Assembly: GCF_033842475.1 (NCBI RefSeq)
Contig: NZ_JAWXYB010000018.1
Coordinates: 2,711,501 to 2,775,500, forward strand
From: Acidiphilium acidophilum
GTDB lineage: Bacteria > Pseudomonadota > Alphaproteobacteria > Acetobacterales > Acetobacteraceae
Reading direction: 5' to 3'
DNA: 64,000 bases
Under the pieces are notes generated by a model that saw nothing but the letters and a program-made list of their open reading frames with translations, did no database searches and was not told the origin of the DNA. Position numbers and translations under genes: made by a program. This document shows positions 9,197 through 18,983 of this stretch, piece after piece; position 1 is the first letter of the stretch, and each line of letters opens with the position of its first letter.

Positions 9197-9874
9197 CTAA
9201 GCTGCCCAGACCGCGTCCTTCATGCCGGACACGAAGGCCGCGTGCGCGGCCAGTTCCTCCTCGGTCGCGGTGACCAGACGGGCGGTTCGGGGGCCCTGGT
9301 GCTGGTATTCCACGAGGGTCAGGCCACCGCCGACGTCGGCTGCGAGGTCGAAACCGCGCTGGCGGCCACCGGTGAGTTCCACATAGACTTCGGCGAGGAG
9401 TTTGCAGTCGAGCAGCGCGTTATGGGTGGTGCGGGCCGACAGGTCGATTTCGAAACGGCGGCACAGCGCATCGAGGCTGTTGGGCATGCCGGGGAAGCGC
9501 GCTTTGGCAAGGGCGAGCGTGTCGATCATCCGGGCGCGATCGAGCGCGGGACGACGCAACCGGGCGAGTTCGGCGTCGAGAAAGCCGAAATCGAAGGCGG
9601 CATTATGGGCGACCAGCGGATCGTTGCCGAAGAAGGCCAGCAGCTCGTCGGCGATGGCGGCGAAGGTCGGTTTACCGGCGATATCGGCATTGGTGATGCC
9701 GTGAATGCGCGAGGCGTCGGGCGGGATGTCGCGTTCGGGGTCGATCAGGCGGTGGAAGGTGCGGGTGGTCGGCAGGTCGTTATGCAGTTCGATCGCGGCG
9801 ACCTCGATCACCCGGTCGCCATGCAGGGGATCGAGGCCGGTGGTTTCGGTGTCGAACAGGACGGAGCGTGTCAT
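9197..9874 (-). CDS. dnaQ: DNA polymerase III epsilon subunit (3'-5' exonuclease)
   Basis: A 225-residue DEDDh exonuclease that proofreads for the replicative polymerase. Exo I is FDTETTGLDP (about residues 7-16), Exo II is VAHNAAFDFGFL (about 90-101), and Exo III is TTHNALLDCKLLAEVY with catalytic His and Asp. A C-terminal tail of about 50 residues corresponds to the polymerase-binding region. ATG at 9874 overlaps the coaE stop by four bases (ATGA), which is why it is preferred over the ATG at 9889. Confidence 0.92.
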   Translation of the reverse strand: MTRSVLFDTETTGLDPLHGDRVIEVAAIELHNDLPTTRTFHRLIDPERDIPPDASRIHGITNADIAGKPTFAAIADELLAFFGNDPLVAHNAAFDFGFLDAELARLRRPALDRARMIDTLALAKARFPGMPNSLDALCRRFEIDLSARTTHNALLDCKLLAEVYVELTGGRQRGFDLAADVGGGLTLVEYQHQGPRTARLVTATEEELAAHAAFVSGMKDAVWAA

Positions 9875-10500
9875 GGGCTTCGGTGACATACCGGTGCGAG
9901 TCGGGACAATCGCTGCGGAGGGATATCGCGGGCGATGATCCGGCGGACGATGCGGGCGGTGACGCCGCGCGAGAGCCCGGTGAAAATGGTGATGTCCGCG
10001 CGGCGGCGTTTTTCGTGATCGGGCATTTGCAGGGCGATGATCCGGGCGATTTCGGGCGGGGCGAGGCCACGGCGGCGGACCCGGGCGATCTGGATGTCGC
10101 GCGGGGCGGATACGGTGATGACGAGATCGACCCGGCGCGCGCCGCCGGTTTCGAGCAGCAGGGGAATGTCGAGCACCACGGCGCGGGCGCGGTGGCGGCG
10201 GGCGCGGGCGAGAAACCGGTGTTCGGACTGGCGGACCAGACGGTGCATGAGGGTTTCGAGCTGCTTGCGGGCGGCGGGGTCGGCGAGGATGCGGGCGCGC
10301 AGGGCGGCGCGGTCGAGCACGCCGTCGCGGACCACGCCGGGGAAAGCGGCGGTGATCGGAGCGATGGCGGCGCCGCCGGGAGACTGAGCGCGCCGGACTT
10401 CGGCATCCGCGTCGAACACCGGGACGCCGTGGCGGCGGAACATGGCGGCGACGGTCGATTTACCCATGCCGATGCCGCCGGTGAGGCCGAGGATTTTCAC
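9871..10500 (-). CDS. coaE: Dephospho-CoA kinase
   Basis: A 209-residue P-loop kinase catalysing the last step of coenzyme A synthesis. The P-loop is LTGGIGMGKST at residues 6-16, followed by FDADAEVRR for substrate binding; DIPLLLETG is the lid-region motif. The C-terminal 30 residues are rich in Arg. It overlaps aroE upstream and dnaQ downstream by four bases each, giving the order aroE-coaE-dnaQ that is common in alphaproteobacteria. Confidence 0.93.
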   Translation of the reverse strand: MKILGLTGGIGMGKSTVAAMFRRHGVPVFDADAEVRRAQSPGGAAIAPITAAFPGVVRDGVLDRAALRARILADPAARKQLETLMHRLVRQSEHRFLARARRHRARAVVLDIPLLLETGGARRVDLVITVSAPRDIQIARVRRRGLAPPEIARIIALQMPDHEKRRRADITIFTGLSRGVTARIVRRIIARDIPPQRLSRLAPVCHRSP

Positions 10501-11327
10501 CCGGCGAGATCGGCCGCGACGATGCGGTAGAGTTCGTTATCGACCACCGGGGTGACGCCGAACCAGGCGGCGAAACCCGGGACCGCCTGATGCAGCAGCA
10601 TGCCGAGACCACCCGCGGTGCGCAGACCCCGCGCGCGGGCCGCGGCGAGCAGCCCGGTTTCGAGCGGGACATAGACGATGTCGGCCACGGCGAGAGACGG
10701 TGGCGCAGCGTCGAGCGTAAGGTCGAGGGCAGCATGCCCGGACATGCCCAGCGCGGTGGTGTTGACCAGCAGCGCATGATCGGACAGGGCCGCCGCGCGG
10801 TCATCCCACCGGATCGCGCGGCCCGACAACGTGGTCGCGAGGGTGGTGGCGCGTTCATGCGTGCGGTTGCAGTAGGTGACCGGGATGCCGCAATCGGCCA
10901 GGGCCGCGCCGATCGCGCGGGCTGCGCCGCCGGCACCGAGAACGAGCGCGGGGCCGGCGGCGGGATCGATGTCATGGGCTCGGAGGTTGGCGAGGAAGCC
11001 GGTGCCATCGGTGTTCGAGCCGAGGATCGCGCCATCGCGGAAGACCAGCGTGTTCACCGCCCCGGCGCGCAGGGCACCGGGGCAGACCTCGTCGCATAAG
11101 GCGAAGGCGGCCTGCTTGTGGGGGATCGTGACATTGACGCCCGCGAACCCCATGCGGACCAAAGCGGCGACACAGGCGGGAAAATCATCCGGATGGACCG
11201 GAAGCGGCAGATAGGCCCCGTCGATCGCGTGCCGTGCCAACCATGTGCCGTGCAGGAGCGGCGAACGGGAATGGGCGACCGGCCAGCCGATCACCCCGGC
11301 GAGGCGCGCTTGGCCGGTGAGGTGCAT
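10497..11327 (-). CDS. aroE: Shikimate dehydrogenase
   Basis: A 276-residue NADP-dependent enzyme reducing 3-dehydroshikimate to shikimate in the aromatic amino acid pathway. Signatures are GWPVAHSRSPLLHG (shikimate-binding Ser pair, about residues 14-27), NVTIPHK with the catalytic Lys (about 66-72), NTDGTGFL, the nucleotide loop VLGAGGAARAI, and GLGMLLHQA near the C-terminus. It leads the aroE-coaE-dnaQ operon and is divergent from purU. Confidence 0.94.
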   Translation of the reverse strand: MHLTGQARLAGVIGWPVAHSRSPLLHGTWLARHAIDGAYLPLPVHPDDFPACVAALVRMGFAGVNVTIPHKQAAFALCDEVCPGALRAGAVNTLVFRDGAILGSNTDGTGFLANLRAHDIDPAAGPALVLGAGGAARAIGAALADCGIPVTYCNRTHERATTLATTLSGRAIRWDDRAAALSDHALLVNTTALGMSGHAALDLTLDAAPPSLAVADIVYVPLETGLLAAARARGLRTAGGLGMLLHQAVPGFAAWFGVTPVVDNELYRIVAADLAG

Positions 11328-11442
11328 GGCGTGGTTCGATCATGAACCGGAGCCATGAGCAAGCCCTGACTGGCGCAGGGGACGGATTGACAGGGTGGAG
11401 GGGGCGGGGAACACATCGGGCAGCAACGGAGCCGCCTGCACG

Positions 11443-12288
11443 ATGACCACCGCCATCCTCACTCTGTCCTGTCGCAACCGCGCCGGAATCGTCGGCACGG
11501 TCGGTAATTTTCTGTATCAGCACGGGATCGACATCCGCGAAGCCCAGCAGTTCGACGACCGGGCCAGCGGGCAGTTTTTCATGCGCGTGGTGTTCGAACC
11601 GCTCGATGCGTCGGCCCCGAAGCCCGACTTCAAACCGATCGCCGACTCCTACGGTATGAACTGGGCGATTACCGAGACCGCGCATCGGCCCCGGGCGATG
11701 ATTCTGGTATCGCGGTTCGACCATTGTCTGGTCGACCTGCTCTATCGGCAACGAACCGGCGAACTGCCGATGGATATTGCCGGGATCATCGCCAACCATC
11801 CGCGCGAAACCTATGAACACCTGGATCTGGATGGCATTCCCTTTCATCATCTGCCGATCGCCGCCGAGACCAAGATGGAGCAGGAGGCGGAAATCTGGCG
11901 GCTGGTGCGGGATTCCGGGGCGGAACTGGTGATCCTGGCGCGCTACATGCAGGTTCTGTCGGACGCGCTGGTGGCGAAACTGGCGGGGCGATGCATCAAT
12001 ATCCACCACTCGTTCCTGCCCGGATTCAAAGGCGCGAAACCGTATCATCAGGCTTACGCACGCGGGGTGAAGCTGATCGGGGCGACCGCGCATTACGTGA
12101 CCACCGCCCTCGATGAAGGGCCGATCATCGAACAGGATGTCGAACGGATTTCCCATGGCGATACACCGGAAACGTTGGTGCGCAAGGGACGCGATATCGA
12201 ACGGCGGGTGCTTGCGCGCGCCGTGCTGTTTCATGTGGAACGGCGGGTGTTCATCAGCGGGAGCAAGACCGTGGTGTTCGGGGGGTAG
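11443..12288 (+). CDS. purU: Formyltetrahydrofolate deformylase
   Basis: A 281-residue enzyme that hydrolyses 10-formyl-tetrahydrofolate to formate and tetrahydrofolate, balancing one-carbon pools. An N-terminal ACT domain occupies about residues 1-80 ([20 protein letters not shown]). The formyltransferase domain follows, with [27 protein letters not shown] (catalytic His) and [12 protein letters not shown] (catalytic Asp). ATG at 11443 gives the usual family length; the frame extends upstream to 11395 without homology. Confidence 0.92.
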   Translation: MTTAILTLSCRNRAGIVGTVGNFLYQHGIDIREAQQFDDRASGQFFMRVVFEPLDASAPKPDFKPIADSYGMNWAITETAHRPRAMILVSRFDHCLVDLLYRQRTGELPMDIAGIIANHPRETYEHLDLDGIPFHHLPIAAETKMEQEAEIWRLVRDSGAELVILARYMQVLSDALVAKLAGRCINIHHSFLPGFKGAKPYHQAYARGVKLIGATAHYVTTALDEGPIIEQDVERISHGDTPETLVRKGRDIERRVLARAVLFHVERRVFISGSKTVVFGG

Positions 12289-12372
12289 ACCTGGGCGGCA
12301 GGAAATGCTGCTTTTGTGCGCAGAAATCAGCAGAAAACTTCGACGAGTTCGGCTCCGGGGATATCCGAAGGA

Positions 12373-13977
12373 TCAATTTGCGGCGTGTGCCTCGTTGCGC
12401 ATGTTCGTCCGCCGCAATGTCCCAACGAGATTTGGAGCCGCGAGGATGAGGGCGAGCAGGTTCCAGATCAGGAATTCGGTGTTGAGCAGCCCGGAGATGA
12501 CGATGCTGGCGATTGCGCCGACGGCGATGACCGCACTCGGCAGCCAGTCCCGCCAGTCATTGGCCGCGGGGAGATCGCGCGCGAGGAGCCGCCATATTGC
12601 TACGATCACCGGGACCGCGAAGATGGCGAACGGCGCGTCGCGGTAGCGCGGATCGAACACGAGAAAGGCCTGGACGATCGCTGTGGTGAACAGAAACAGG
12701 AACCAGAGATGATCGAACCGGCGTGCCGCCCAGTCGCGCAAATGGGCATGACCGAACAGGCTGGCCCGGGCGAGCAGGATGGTATGGGCTGCCGGGGTCG
12801 ATCGCGCAGGGCCGCGCGCGCGGCGGATCGCGAACCATGCCAGCGCCGCCTGGGCCGGGATGTTCACGAGGGCGCAGATGATCAGCGAATAATCATATAG
12901 CTCATGCCACGTGATCGCGCCGGCATAGGTGAGCGCATTGCCGAGGCCGAATGCGAGCGCAATTGCGAGCGGCCCGACCGCCCCCCCGAAAATCGTGAGC
13001 GCGACCGAAAGCAGGATTGCGGTACCGGCGTAGAGCGGCCAGTGCGGCATTTCGACGACCGGGCCTTCGAGCGGAAACTTGGGCTGGCGCGCGGCGTTCC
13101 AGATCCCCCAATTGGCTCCGGCAATGCCTTCGTCGTGATATTTCCAGTTCTGGTCGAAGGCTTCGATCAGGTTGTAATCGACGTGATCGCGATGCGCGAG
13201 GCTGACGAATTTGCGGAGAAAAACCGCTTCGTTGATGCGCGACGGGGCGGCATCGCCGCGCCAGCGGCCACGGCTCGGCCAGCCGGTTTCGCCGACCGAG
13301 ATGCGCTTGCCGGGGAAGAGTTTTTCGGTCCTGGCGATGGTGCGACCGATGCGGGCAATGGCGGCGTTCACATTTACCGGATGGTTCTGCCAATAGGGCA
13401 GCAGGTGGATCATGACGATGTCGACGTGTTTGGCGACCTGGGGAAATTCGAACCAGAAACTCGCGACATCCGCATAGGCCACTGGCTGTTTGACCCGCGC
13501 CCTGACGTAGTCGATGTCCTTGATGAGATCGGCTGCCGAGAGATCGCGGCGGAGCAGGACCTCGTTGCCGACGACGACGCGGGTGTCGGTATGCGGATGG
13601 GCGTTGGCCTGGGCGATGCCGGCGGCCATTTCCCGGGCGTTGTCCCTGGGGTTCGAGCCGAGCCAGATGCCGACCCAGACTTTCAGCCCGGCCTGCTTCG
13701 CGAGCGCGCCGATGTCGTAATCGCCTTCGAGCGATGAATAGGTGCGGATGCCATCGGCGTGTTTCGCGATGAGTTTGAGATCCTGCGCGACTTCGGCACC
13801 GGTTGGGAAGGTGCCGGTGAGCGGCGATTGCCAGGCGCGGAACGGCGCGTAGGAAACCGAATGAAACCGGGCATCCGGCATGGTCACGTCACCCGCCTGC
13901 GGGCGGTTCGGCCAGAACCACACGGCGAGTGTGAGCAGGCCGAAGATGAAAATGAGATAGGGTCTTGCCGCGCGCAT
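12373..13977 (-). CDS. Membrane-anchored GH17 family glycoside hydrolase
   Basis: A 534-residue protein. An N-terminal membrane anchor (about residues 4-20) precedes a family-17 TIM-barrel domain of about 300 residues, with the acid Glu in RVVVGNEVLLR and the nucleophile Glu in RISVGETGWPSRG. The C-terminal 220 residues contain about six hydrophobic helices, giving a polytopic tail. Family 17 enzymes act on beta-1,3-glucans by hydrolysis or transglycosylation. A GH17 domain joined to many membrane segments suggests remodelling of a glucan during export, which is inference. It is convergent with purU. Confidence 0.82.
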   Translation of the reverse strand: MRAARPYLIFIFGLLTLAVWFWPNRPQAGDVTMPDARFHSVSYAPFRAWQSPLTGTFPTGAEVAQDLKLIAKHADGIRTYSSLEGDYDIGALAKQAGLKVWVGIWLGSNPRDNAREMAAGIAQANAHPHTDTRVVVGNEVLLRRDLSAADLIKDIDYVRARVKQPVAYADVASFWFEFPQVAKHVDIVMIHLLPYWQNHPVNVNAAIARIGRTIARTEKLFPGKRISVGETGWPSRGRWRGDAAPSRINEAVFLRKFVSLAHRDHVDYNLIEAFDQNWKYHDEGIAGANWGIWNAARQPKFPLEGPVVEMPHWPLYAGTAILLSVALTIFGGAVGPLAIALAFGLGNALTYAGAITWHELYDYSLIICALVNIPAQAALAWFAIRRARGPARSTPAAHTILLARASLFGHAHLRDWAARRFDHLWFLFLFTTAIVQAFLVFDPRYRDAPFAIFAVPVIVAIWRLLARDLPAANDWRDWLPSAVIAVGAIASIVISGLLNTEFLIWNLLALILAAPNLVGTLRRTNMRNEAHAAN

Positions 13978-14027
13978 CCGGCAAAGCTCTACAGGAGCAA
14001 CCGGCAACCGGCCAGAGGAGGCAGCGG

Positions 14028-14474
14028 ATGATGACGGCGATCGATGGCCTGGACGACGCGGCGATTCGGAGGATTTTGCAGCGGACGCAGCGGATTGCGC
14101 TGGTCGGGGCCTCGGCCAATCCTGAGCGCCCCTCCAACCGGGTGATGCGGTTTCTGCTCGATCGCGGGTATGTGGTCACGCCGGTCAACCCTGGTCTGGC
14201 GGGACACCATCTGCACGGACAACGCGTGGTCGCTTCCCTCGATGAAGCCGAACCGCTCGATATGGTGGACCTGTTCCGTGCCAGCGAGAAGGTGATGCCC
14301 GCCGTGGCGGCGGCCATCCGGCTCAAGGCGAAAACAATCTGGATGCAACTCGGCGTGGTCAACCCGGAAGCAGCCGCTATCGCCCGCGCCGCCGGGTTGA
14401 CCGTGGTGATGAACCGCTGCCCGGCCATCGAACGTCCCCGACTTGGGATGGAGGGGGCGAGCCCCCGACCTTAA
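14028..14474 (+). CDS. CoA-binding (YccU-like) protein
   Basis: A 148-residue Rossmann-like CoA-binding protein. The signature [19 protein letters not shown] lies at about residues 23-41, with later conserved blocks [25 protein letters not shown] and [10 protein letters not shown]. An AGAGGAG ribosome site precedes the ATG at 14028 by eight bases; a second ATG follows immediately. Its stop overlaps the stop of the convergent pump gene (TTAA at 14471-14474). The exact role is unknown. Confidence 0.85.
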   Translation: MMTAIDGLDDAAIRRILQRTQRIALVGASANPERPSNRVMRFLLDRGYVVTPVNPGLAGHHLHGQRVVASLDEAEPLDMVDLFRASEKVMPAVAAAIRLKAKTIWMQLGVVNPEAAAIARAAGLTVVMNRCPAIERPRLGMEGASPRP

Positions 14475-15330
14475 TCGTCGCCGGCGTGTTCGACCATGCG
14501 GGGTTGGGGGGCGCGTTTGCGGTGGCTGCGTTCGCGCATGGTTTCGAACACGACGTAGAGCAGGGGAATGACGAAGATACCGATGCCGCTGGCGGCGATC
14601 ATGCCGGCGAAGACCGGAGTGCCGAGGGAGCGGCGGGTGATCTGGGCGGCGCCGGTGGCGATGACGAGGGGAAGCAGGCCGAAGACGAAGGCGATCGAGG
14701 TCATCATGACGGCGCGGAACCGCATTTTGGCACCGGCGATGGCGGCTTCGTGGATGCTCATGCCTTCTTCCCGGCGCTCCTTGGCGAATTCGACGATCAG
14801 GATGCCGTTTTTGGCGGCGAGGGCGATGAGCACGACGAGGCCGATTTCGGCGTAGAGGTCGAAGGTCAGCCCGGCGATGACGATGCCGAGCATGGCACCG
14901 AACACACCGACGACGACCGAGAGGAGCACCGGGATCGGGATGATCCAGCTTTCGTAGAGGGCGACCAGAAAGAGGAAGGCGAAGGTGAGCGAAAGGGCGA
15001 AGACGTAGACGGCCTGCCCTTTGGCCTGTTCCTGCAGGTAGGCGGTGCTGGTCCAGTCATACGAGAAGCCGGTGGGCAGAACGCGGCTGGAAAGTTTCGC
15101 CATGGCGGCGAGAGCGGCGTTGGAAGAGACCCCGGGGGCCGGGTTGCCGATGATCTGGGCGGCTTCGGAGTCGTTATAGCGGCTGATGATCTGCGGGCCG
15201 AGCACGGTGTGGGCGGTGGCGAGCGAGCGCATCGAGACCATCGCACCGGAGTTGCTGCGGACGTAGATCCGCCAGATACCGGCTTCGGTATCGCGGTCGC
15301 GTTCCTTGGCCTGGATATTGACCTGCCAGA
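14471..15330 (-). pseudogene. RND efflux pump inner-membrane subunit, 3' part, split by IS
   Basis: This is the C-terminal fragment (about 285 residues) of a HAE1/AcrB-type pump. It resumes at [13 protein letters not shown] and contains the last five membrane helices ([20 protein letters not shown] onward, and the [20 protein letters not shown] helix). It has no start of its own and is separated from the 5' part by an IS256-family element. Joining the two parts after removing the element and one target copy gives 3147 bp, a continuous 1048-residue frame, so the gene was intact before insertion. Confidence 0.9.
15322..15330. repeat. Target-site duplication, left copy
   Basis: CCTGCCAGA borders the left end of the IS and is repeated exactly at 16684-16692. 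A duplication of 8-9 bp is usual for IS256-family transposition. Confidence 0.9.
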
Positions 15331-15352
15331 GATTGAGCAACCTGATGTCTGG
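15331..15352. repeat. IS terminal inverted repeat (transposase-distal end)
   Basis: This 22-base end, reading AACCTGATGTCTGG in its inner part, is the inverted partner of 16662-16683. Confidence 0.85.
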
Positions 15353-15371
15353 AAAATAGGGCGAGCGGGGG

Positions 15372-16553
15372 TCAGGCATCCTGGTAGTCCCACTTGATGT
15401 AGCCCTTGGTGTCGGCGGCCCATTTTTCATCGATTTCGACGAGGACGGCGCTGACGAGGCGTTCGAGGGAGGCTTCGTTGGGGAAGACCCTGATTTTGGT
15501 GGTGCGGCGTTTGAGTTCCTGCTGGATGCCGCGTTCCATGGGGTTGGAAGTGCGAAGCCGGCGCTGGTGGGGTTCTGGCAGTGTGAAGACGGTGAGGCCT
15601 TCGGGGATATTTCGTTCGAGCCAATCGGCGAGCTTTGGTGCGGTGTCGCGATAGGCATTGACGAGGGTTGTGAGAGCGATCTGGGCAGCGGCGAGGGAAT
15701 TTGCGTTCCAGACGGTCCGGAGTTCTGCGCCGATGCGTTTGCGGATGGCGTGGTTGGGGGCGTGGTGGATGGCGTTTTGGGCGAGGTGGAACTGGCATCG
15801 TTGCCAGTGTGCGGCGCCGAAGACGGCGCGGCGTGCGGCGTGCAATCCGGCATGGTCATCGGAGACGATGAATTCGACGCCTCGCAGGCCACGCTGATGG
15901 AGGCTTTCGAGGAAGGCACGCCAATGGACTTCGGCCTCGGAAAGGGCGACCGAGACGCCGAGGACACGGCGGCGTTCATCGGGTCCGATGCCGATGGCCG
16001 AGAGCACGGCGGCATCGCGGACGACGCCATTATCGCGCATTTTTTCATATCTGGCGTCGAGGATGAGGTAGCGGATCTCGGCGAGGGGTCGGGTGCGCCA
16101 GGCGGCGAGTTCGTCATCGAGCAGCTTGCTGGCGCGGCTGACCTGAGCGGAGGAGAGGCTTTCGATGCCGAATTCGCGCATGACGGCCTCGACGTCGCGG
16201 GTGGAGACGCCTTTGATGTACATTTCGGCGACGGCGACCATGACGGCGCGGACCGAGCGTCGGCCGCGTTCGAGGGACTGTGGGTAGAAGGGTTCGCCCA
16301 CGTGACCGGCGGTTTTGGGGACATCGACGGTGATCGACCCGGCCGGGGTATCGATCCGCTTGGGCTTGTAGCCATTGGCGTAACCCTGACGATCGGGGTT
16401 GCGCTCGTAGTGACTGGCGTGGAGGAAGCGTTCGCGCTCGATCTGCATGGCGAGTTCGAAGGTCCTGGCAAATACCGTGGCGATATCGCCTGCGCCGTTT
16501 TCGATCAGATGTTCCAAAAGTGCCTCGATAATCGTATCCTTTTTGGCGTCCAT
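15372..16553 (-). CDS. IS256-family (Mutator-type) transposase
   Basis: A 393-residue DDE transposase. The DDE residues are in [12 protein letters not shown] (first Asp, about residue 166), IVSDDHAGL (second Asp, about residue 230) and [16 protein letters not shown] (Glu). The C/D-type block [12 protein letters not shown] lies between the last two. The N-terminal half contains the Mutator-type sequence [14 protein letters not shown]. The frame is uninterrupted from start to stop, so the enzyme is probably active. Confidence 0.93.
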   Translation of the reverse strand: MDAKKDTIIEALLEHLIENGAGDIATVFARTFELAMQIERERFLHASHYERNPDRQGYANGYKPKRIDTPAGSITVDVPKTAGHVGEPFYPQSLERGRRSVRAVMVAVAEMYIKGVSTRDVEAVMREFGIESLSSAQVSRASKLLDDELAAWRTRPLAEIRYLILDARYEKMRDNGVVRDAAVLSAIGIGPDERRRVLGVSVALSEAEVHWRAFLESLHQRGLRGVEFIVSDDHAGLHAARRAVFGAAHWQRCQFHLAQNAIHHAPNHAIRKRIGAELRTVWNANSLAAAQIALTTLVNAYRDTAPKLADWLERNIPEGLTVFTLPEPHQRRLRTSNPMERGIQQELKRRTTKIRVFPNEASLERLVSAVLVEIDEKWAADTKGYIKWDYQDA

Positions 16554-16605
16554 TCATCGGTCTCCATGTTGGTGTGAACAACTGCATGGAATACCAGAAT
16601 GAACA

Positions 16606-16635
16606 GCCCTTGCCGGGGCATGCCCCGGCAAGGGC
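16606..16635. repeat. Perfect 30-bp palindrome inside the IS, upstream of transposase
   Basis: GCCCTTGCCGGGGCA at 16606-16620 is followed directly by its exact reverse complement at 16621-16635. It lies between the IS end and the transposase start. In RNA it would form a strong hairpin; in other insertion sequences such structures limit read-in expression of the transposase. The role here is inference. Confidence 0.8.
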
Positions 16636-16661
16636 ACCAACTCCCAACCCAAAATGAATTT

Positions 16662-16683
16662 CCAGACGTCAGGTTACACCACC
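16662..16683. repeat. IS terminal inverted repeat (transposase-proximal end)
   Basis: This 22-base end is the inverted partner of 15331-15352 and lies immediately next to the 9-bp target copy at 16684-16692. Confidence 0.85.
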
Positions 16684-16692
16684 CCTGCCAGA
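16684..16692. repeat. Target-site duplication, right copy
   Basis: CCTGCCAGA is identical to 15322-15330 and marks the insertion point in the pump gene. Confidence 0.9.
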
Positions 16693-18979
16693 CCTGTCCG
16701 AACAGGTTGAACTGGTTGACGTAATAGCCACCGAGAGACGCCTGGAGCGCCTGGAAGATCGACGAGATCGGCACGCCGAGCGCCTGGGCTTTGGCGCGAT
16801 CGATATCGAGATAGATCGACGGTGTATTGGCCGAATAGGTGCTGAAGACCCGGCTGAGTTTTTTGTCGCCGTTGGCCGCGACGATGAGGGCTTTCAGCAC
16901 GGAGTCGAATTTCTGCTGGCTCGCGGCCTGGACGTTTTCAAGCTCGTAGGTGAAGCCACCATTGGTGGAGAGGCCGATGATCGGGGGCAGGTTGAAGGCG
17001 ACGACGCTGGCCCCTTTGAGTTGCGCGCCCATCTGGAACACCTTGGCGATCACCGCGTTCACCGAGTTTTTCGCGCCCGGCCGCTGGCTGAAGGGTTTGA
17101 GGTGGGCGACCATGAACAGGGCGTTGGGTTCGGTGGCGGAATCGAGGATGGAGTAGCCATTGATCGCGATGACGTCCTGAACCTGGGGCAGGGTGTGGAT
17201 CATTTTCGCGAGTTTCTGGCCCATGGCATCGGTTCGTTGCAGGGATGCGCCGGGTGGCAGGGTGGCCTGGATGAAGAAGGCGCCCTGGTCTTCATCGGGC
17301 AGGAAGCCGCCGGGGGTGATGCTGGAGAGCAGGAAGGCCCCGATACCGAAGGCGAGGATGACCAGCAGAGCAAGGACTGAGCGCTTGACCACCCGGCTGA
17401 CGAAATTCGCGTAGCCGTTGCGGGTACGATCGATGAAGCCGAGGATTTTCGCCATGATGCCGTGGTGTTTTTCACGGCGGAGCAGCAGGGCGCACAGGGC
17501 GGGCGAAAGGGTGAGCGCGTTGAGCGCCGAGATCAGCATGGCCGTGCTGATGGCGACCGCAAACTGGGTGAACAGCAGGCCGGACAGGCCGGGGATGAAA
17601 GCGGTAGGGACGAAGACCGAGAGCAGGACGAGCATGATCGCGATGATCGGTGCCTGGATCTGCGACATGGCGATCTTGGCTGCTTCCTTTGGTGTCAGTT
17701 CAGGATTTTCCTCCATGACGCGTTCGATGTTTTCGACCACCACGATCGCGTCATCGACGACGAGGCCGGTCGCGACCACCAGCGCGAGGAGGGTGACGGT
17801 GTTGGCCGAGTAGCCGAGCGCGAGCATGAAGGCGAAGCTGCCGAGCAGGGCGATGGGCACCACGATGGAAGGCACCAGGGCTGCCCGCCATGAGCCGAGG
17901 AACAGAAAGACGACGATGACGACCAGGACGAAGGCTTCGATCAGGGTCTTGATCACTTCGTCGATCGTGTCGGAGACGAAGGAGCTGGAGTTGTAGACGG
18001 TCTTGCTGGAGAGGCTTTTGGGGAAGCGCGCGCTGAGCTTGGCGATTTCCTTCTCGACGCGGGCGGAGGTTGCGACCGCGTTGGCGCCGGGCGAGAGGAA
18101 CACCCCGATTGCGACGCCGGGATGACCGTTGATGCGGTCGATCTGGTTTTCGCTCTGGGGGCCGAGGGCGATGTGCGCGACATCCTTGAGACGGAGGAGC
18201 GAGCCGTCCTTGTTGCCGCGGATGACGATGTTACCGAATTGCTTGACGGTGCTCAGACGGCCCTGGGTCTGGACCGAGAGCTGGTATTGCTGGTCGCCGC
18301 CGATCGGCATCAGACCGATCGTGCCGACCGGTGCCTGGGTGTTCTGATCCTGGATCGCGCTGATCAGGTCGCCCGGGGTGAGGCCGAGTTCGGCGAGGCG
18401 GTTGGTGTTGTAGACCACCCGCATCGAGTAATCCTGCTCGCCGAACATATGGGCCTGACCGACGCCGTCGACCCGGGAGAGCGGGTTGAGGACATTGATT
18501 TTGACGTAGTTCGAGATCTGCAGCGGGGTGAGCTTGTTGTCCGGGCTGTAGAAAAAGACGAATTGCAGCACCGAGGAGGATTTTTTGGTGACCGTAACAC
18601 CTTCCTTCTGGACCTCGGAGGGAAGCTGGGTGAGCGCCTGCTGGACCGCGTTGGTGACGTTGACTTCGTCGATGTCCGGGTTGCTGCCGAGCTTGAAGGT
18701 GACGGTGAGGCCGTAGGTGCCGTCGTTCGCGCTGGTCGATGAATAGTAGATTTCATCGGTGAGGCCGTTGATCTGCTGTTCGAGCGGTTCGGCCACCGTG
18801 TCGTTCACGACTTTCGAGGAGGCGCCGGGATAGGTGGCGCTGACCTGGACCGAGGGCGGCACGATCGAGGGGAACTGGGCGACCGGAATGCGGGTCATCG
18901 CGATCGCCCCGGCAATGGTGATGACGATCGCGATGACGATGGCGAAGCGGGGCCGGTCGATAAAGAACGAGGGGATCAT
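16684..18979 (-). pseudogene. RND efflux pump inner-membrane subunit, 5' part, split by IS
   Basis: The first 765 or so residues of a HAE1/AcrB-type proton-driven drug exporter, starting MIPSFFIDRPRFA with the first membrane helix. It contains the proton-relay helix GLVVDDAIVVVENIERVMEE, the porter domains, and helices up to the second large periplasmic loop. It ends at NLFGQVWQ, where the IS begins. Read-through adds about 60 IS-encoded residues before a stop, so a truncated product lacking the last helices could form but should not pump. The gene follows its membrane-fusion partner by four bases. No outer-membrane channel gene is adjacent. Confidence 0.92.
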
Positions 18980-18983
18980 GGGC

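Larger units (their letters stand above)
15331..16683 (-). mobile_element. IS256-family insertion sequence, 1353 bp
   Basis: A complete element with imperfect 22-bp terminal inverted repeats (15331-15352 and 16662-16683, 17 of 22 positions alike, sharing AACCTGA and GTCTGG). It contains one transposase gene and is flanked by a perfect 9-bp target duplication. It sits inside an RND pump gene in the same orientation as that gene. The perfect target copies suggest a recent insertion. The exact IS name cannot be given without a database. Confidence 0.92.

Noticed and set aside
14471-16471. 666-codon minus-strand frame joining pump and IS
   Set aside because: Its N-terminal 370 codons are the wrong register of the transposase; only the C-terminal part is pump sequence. 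It is treated as a pseudogene fragment.
16505-16683. C-terminal 60 codons of the 5' pump frame
   Set aside because: These codons are IS DNA read through in frame and not pump sequence, so the pump part was ended at the target duplication.
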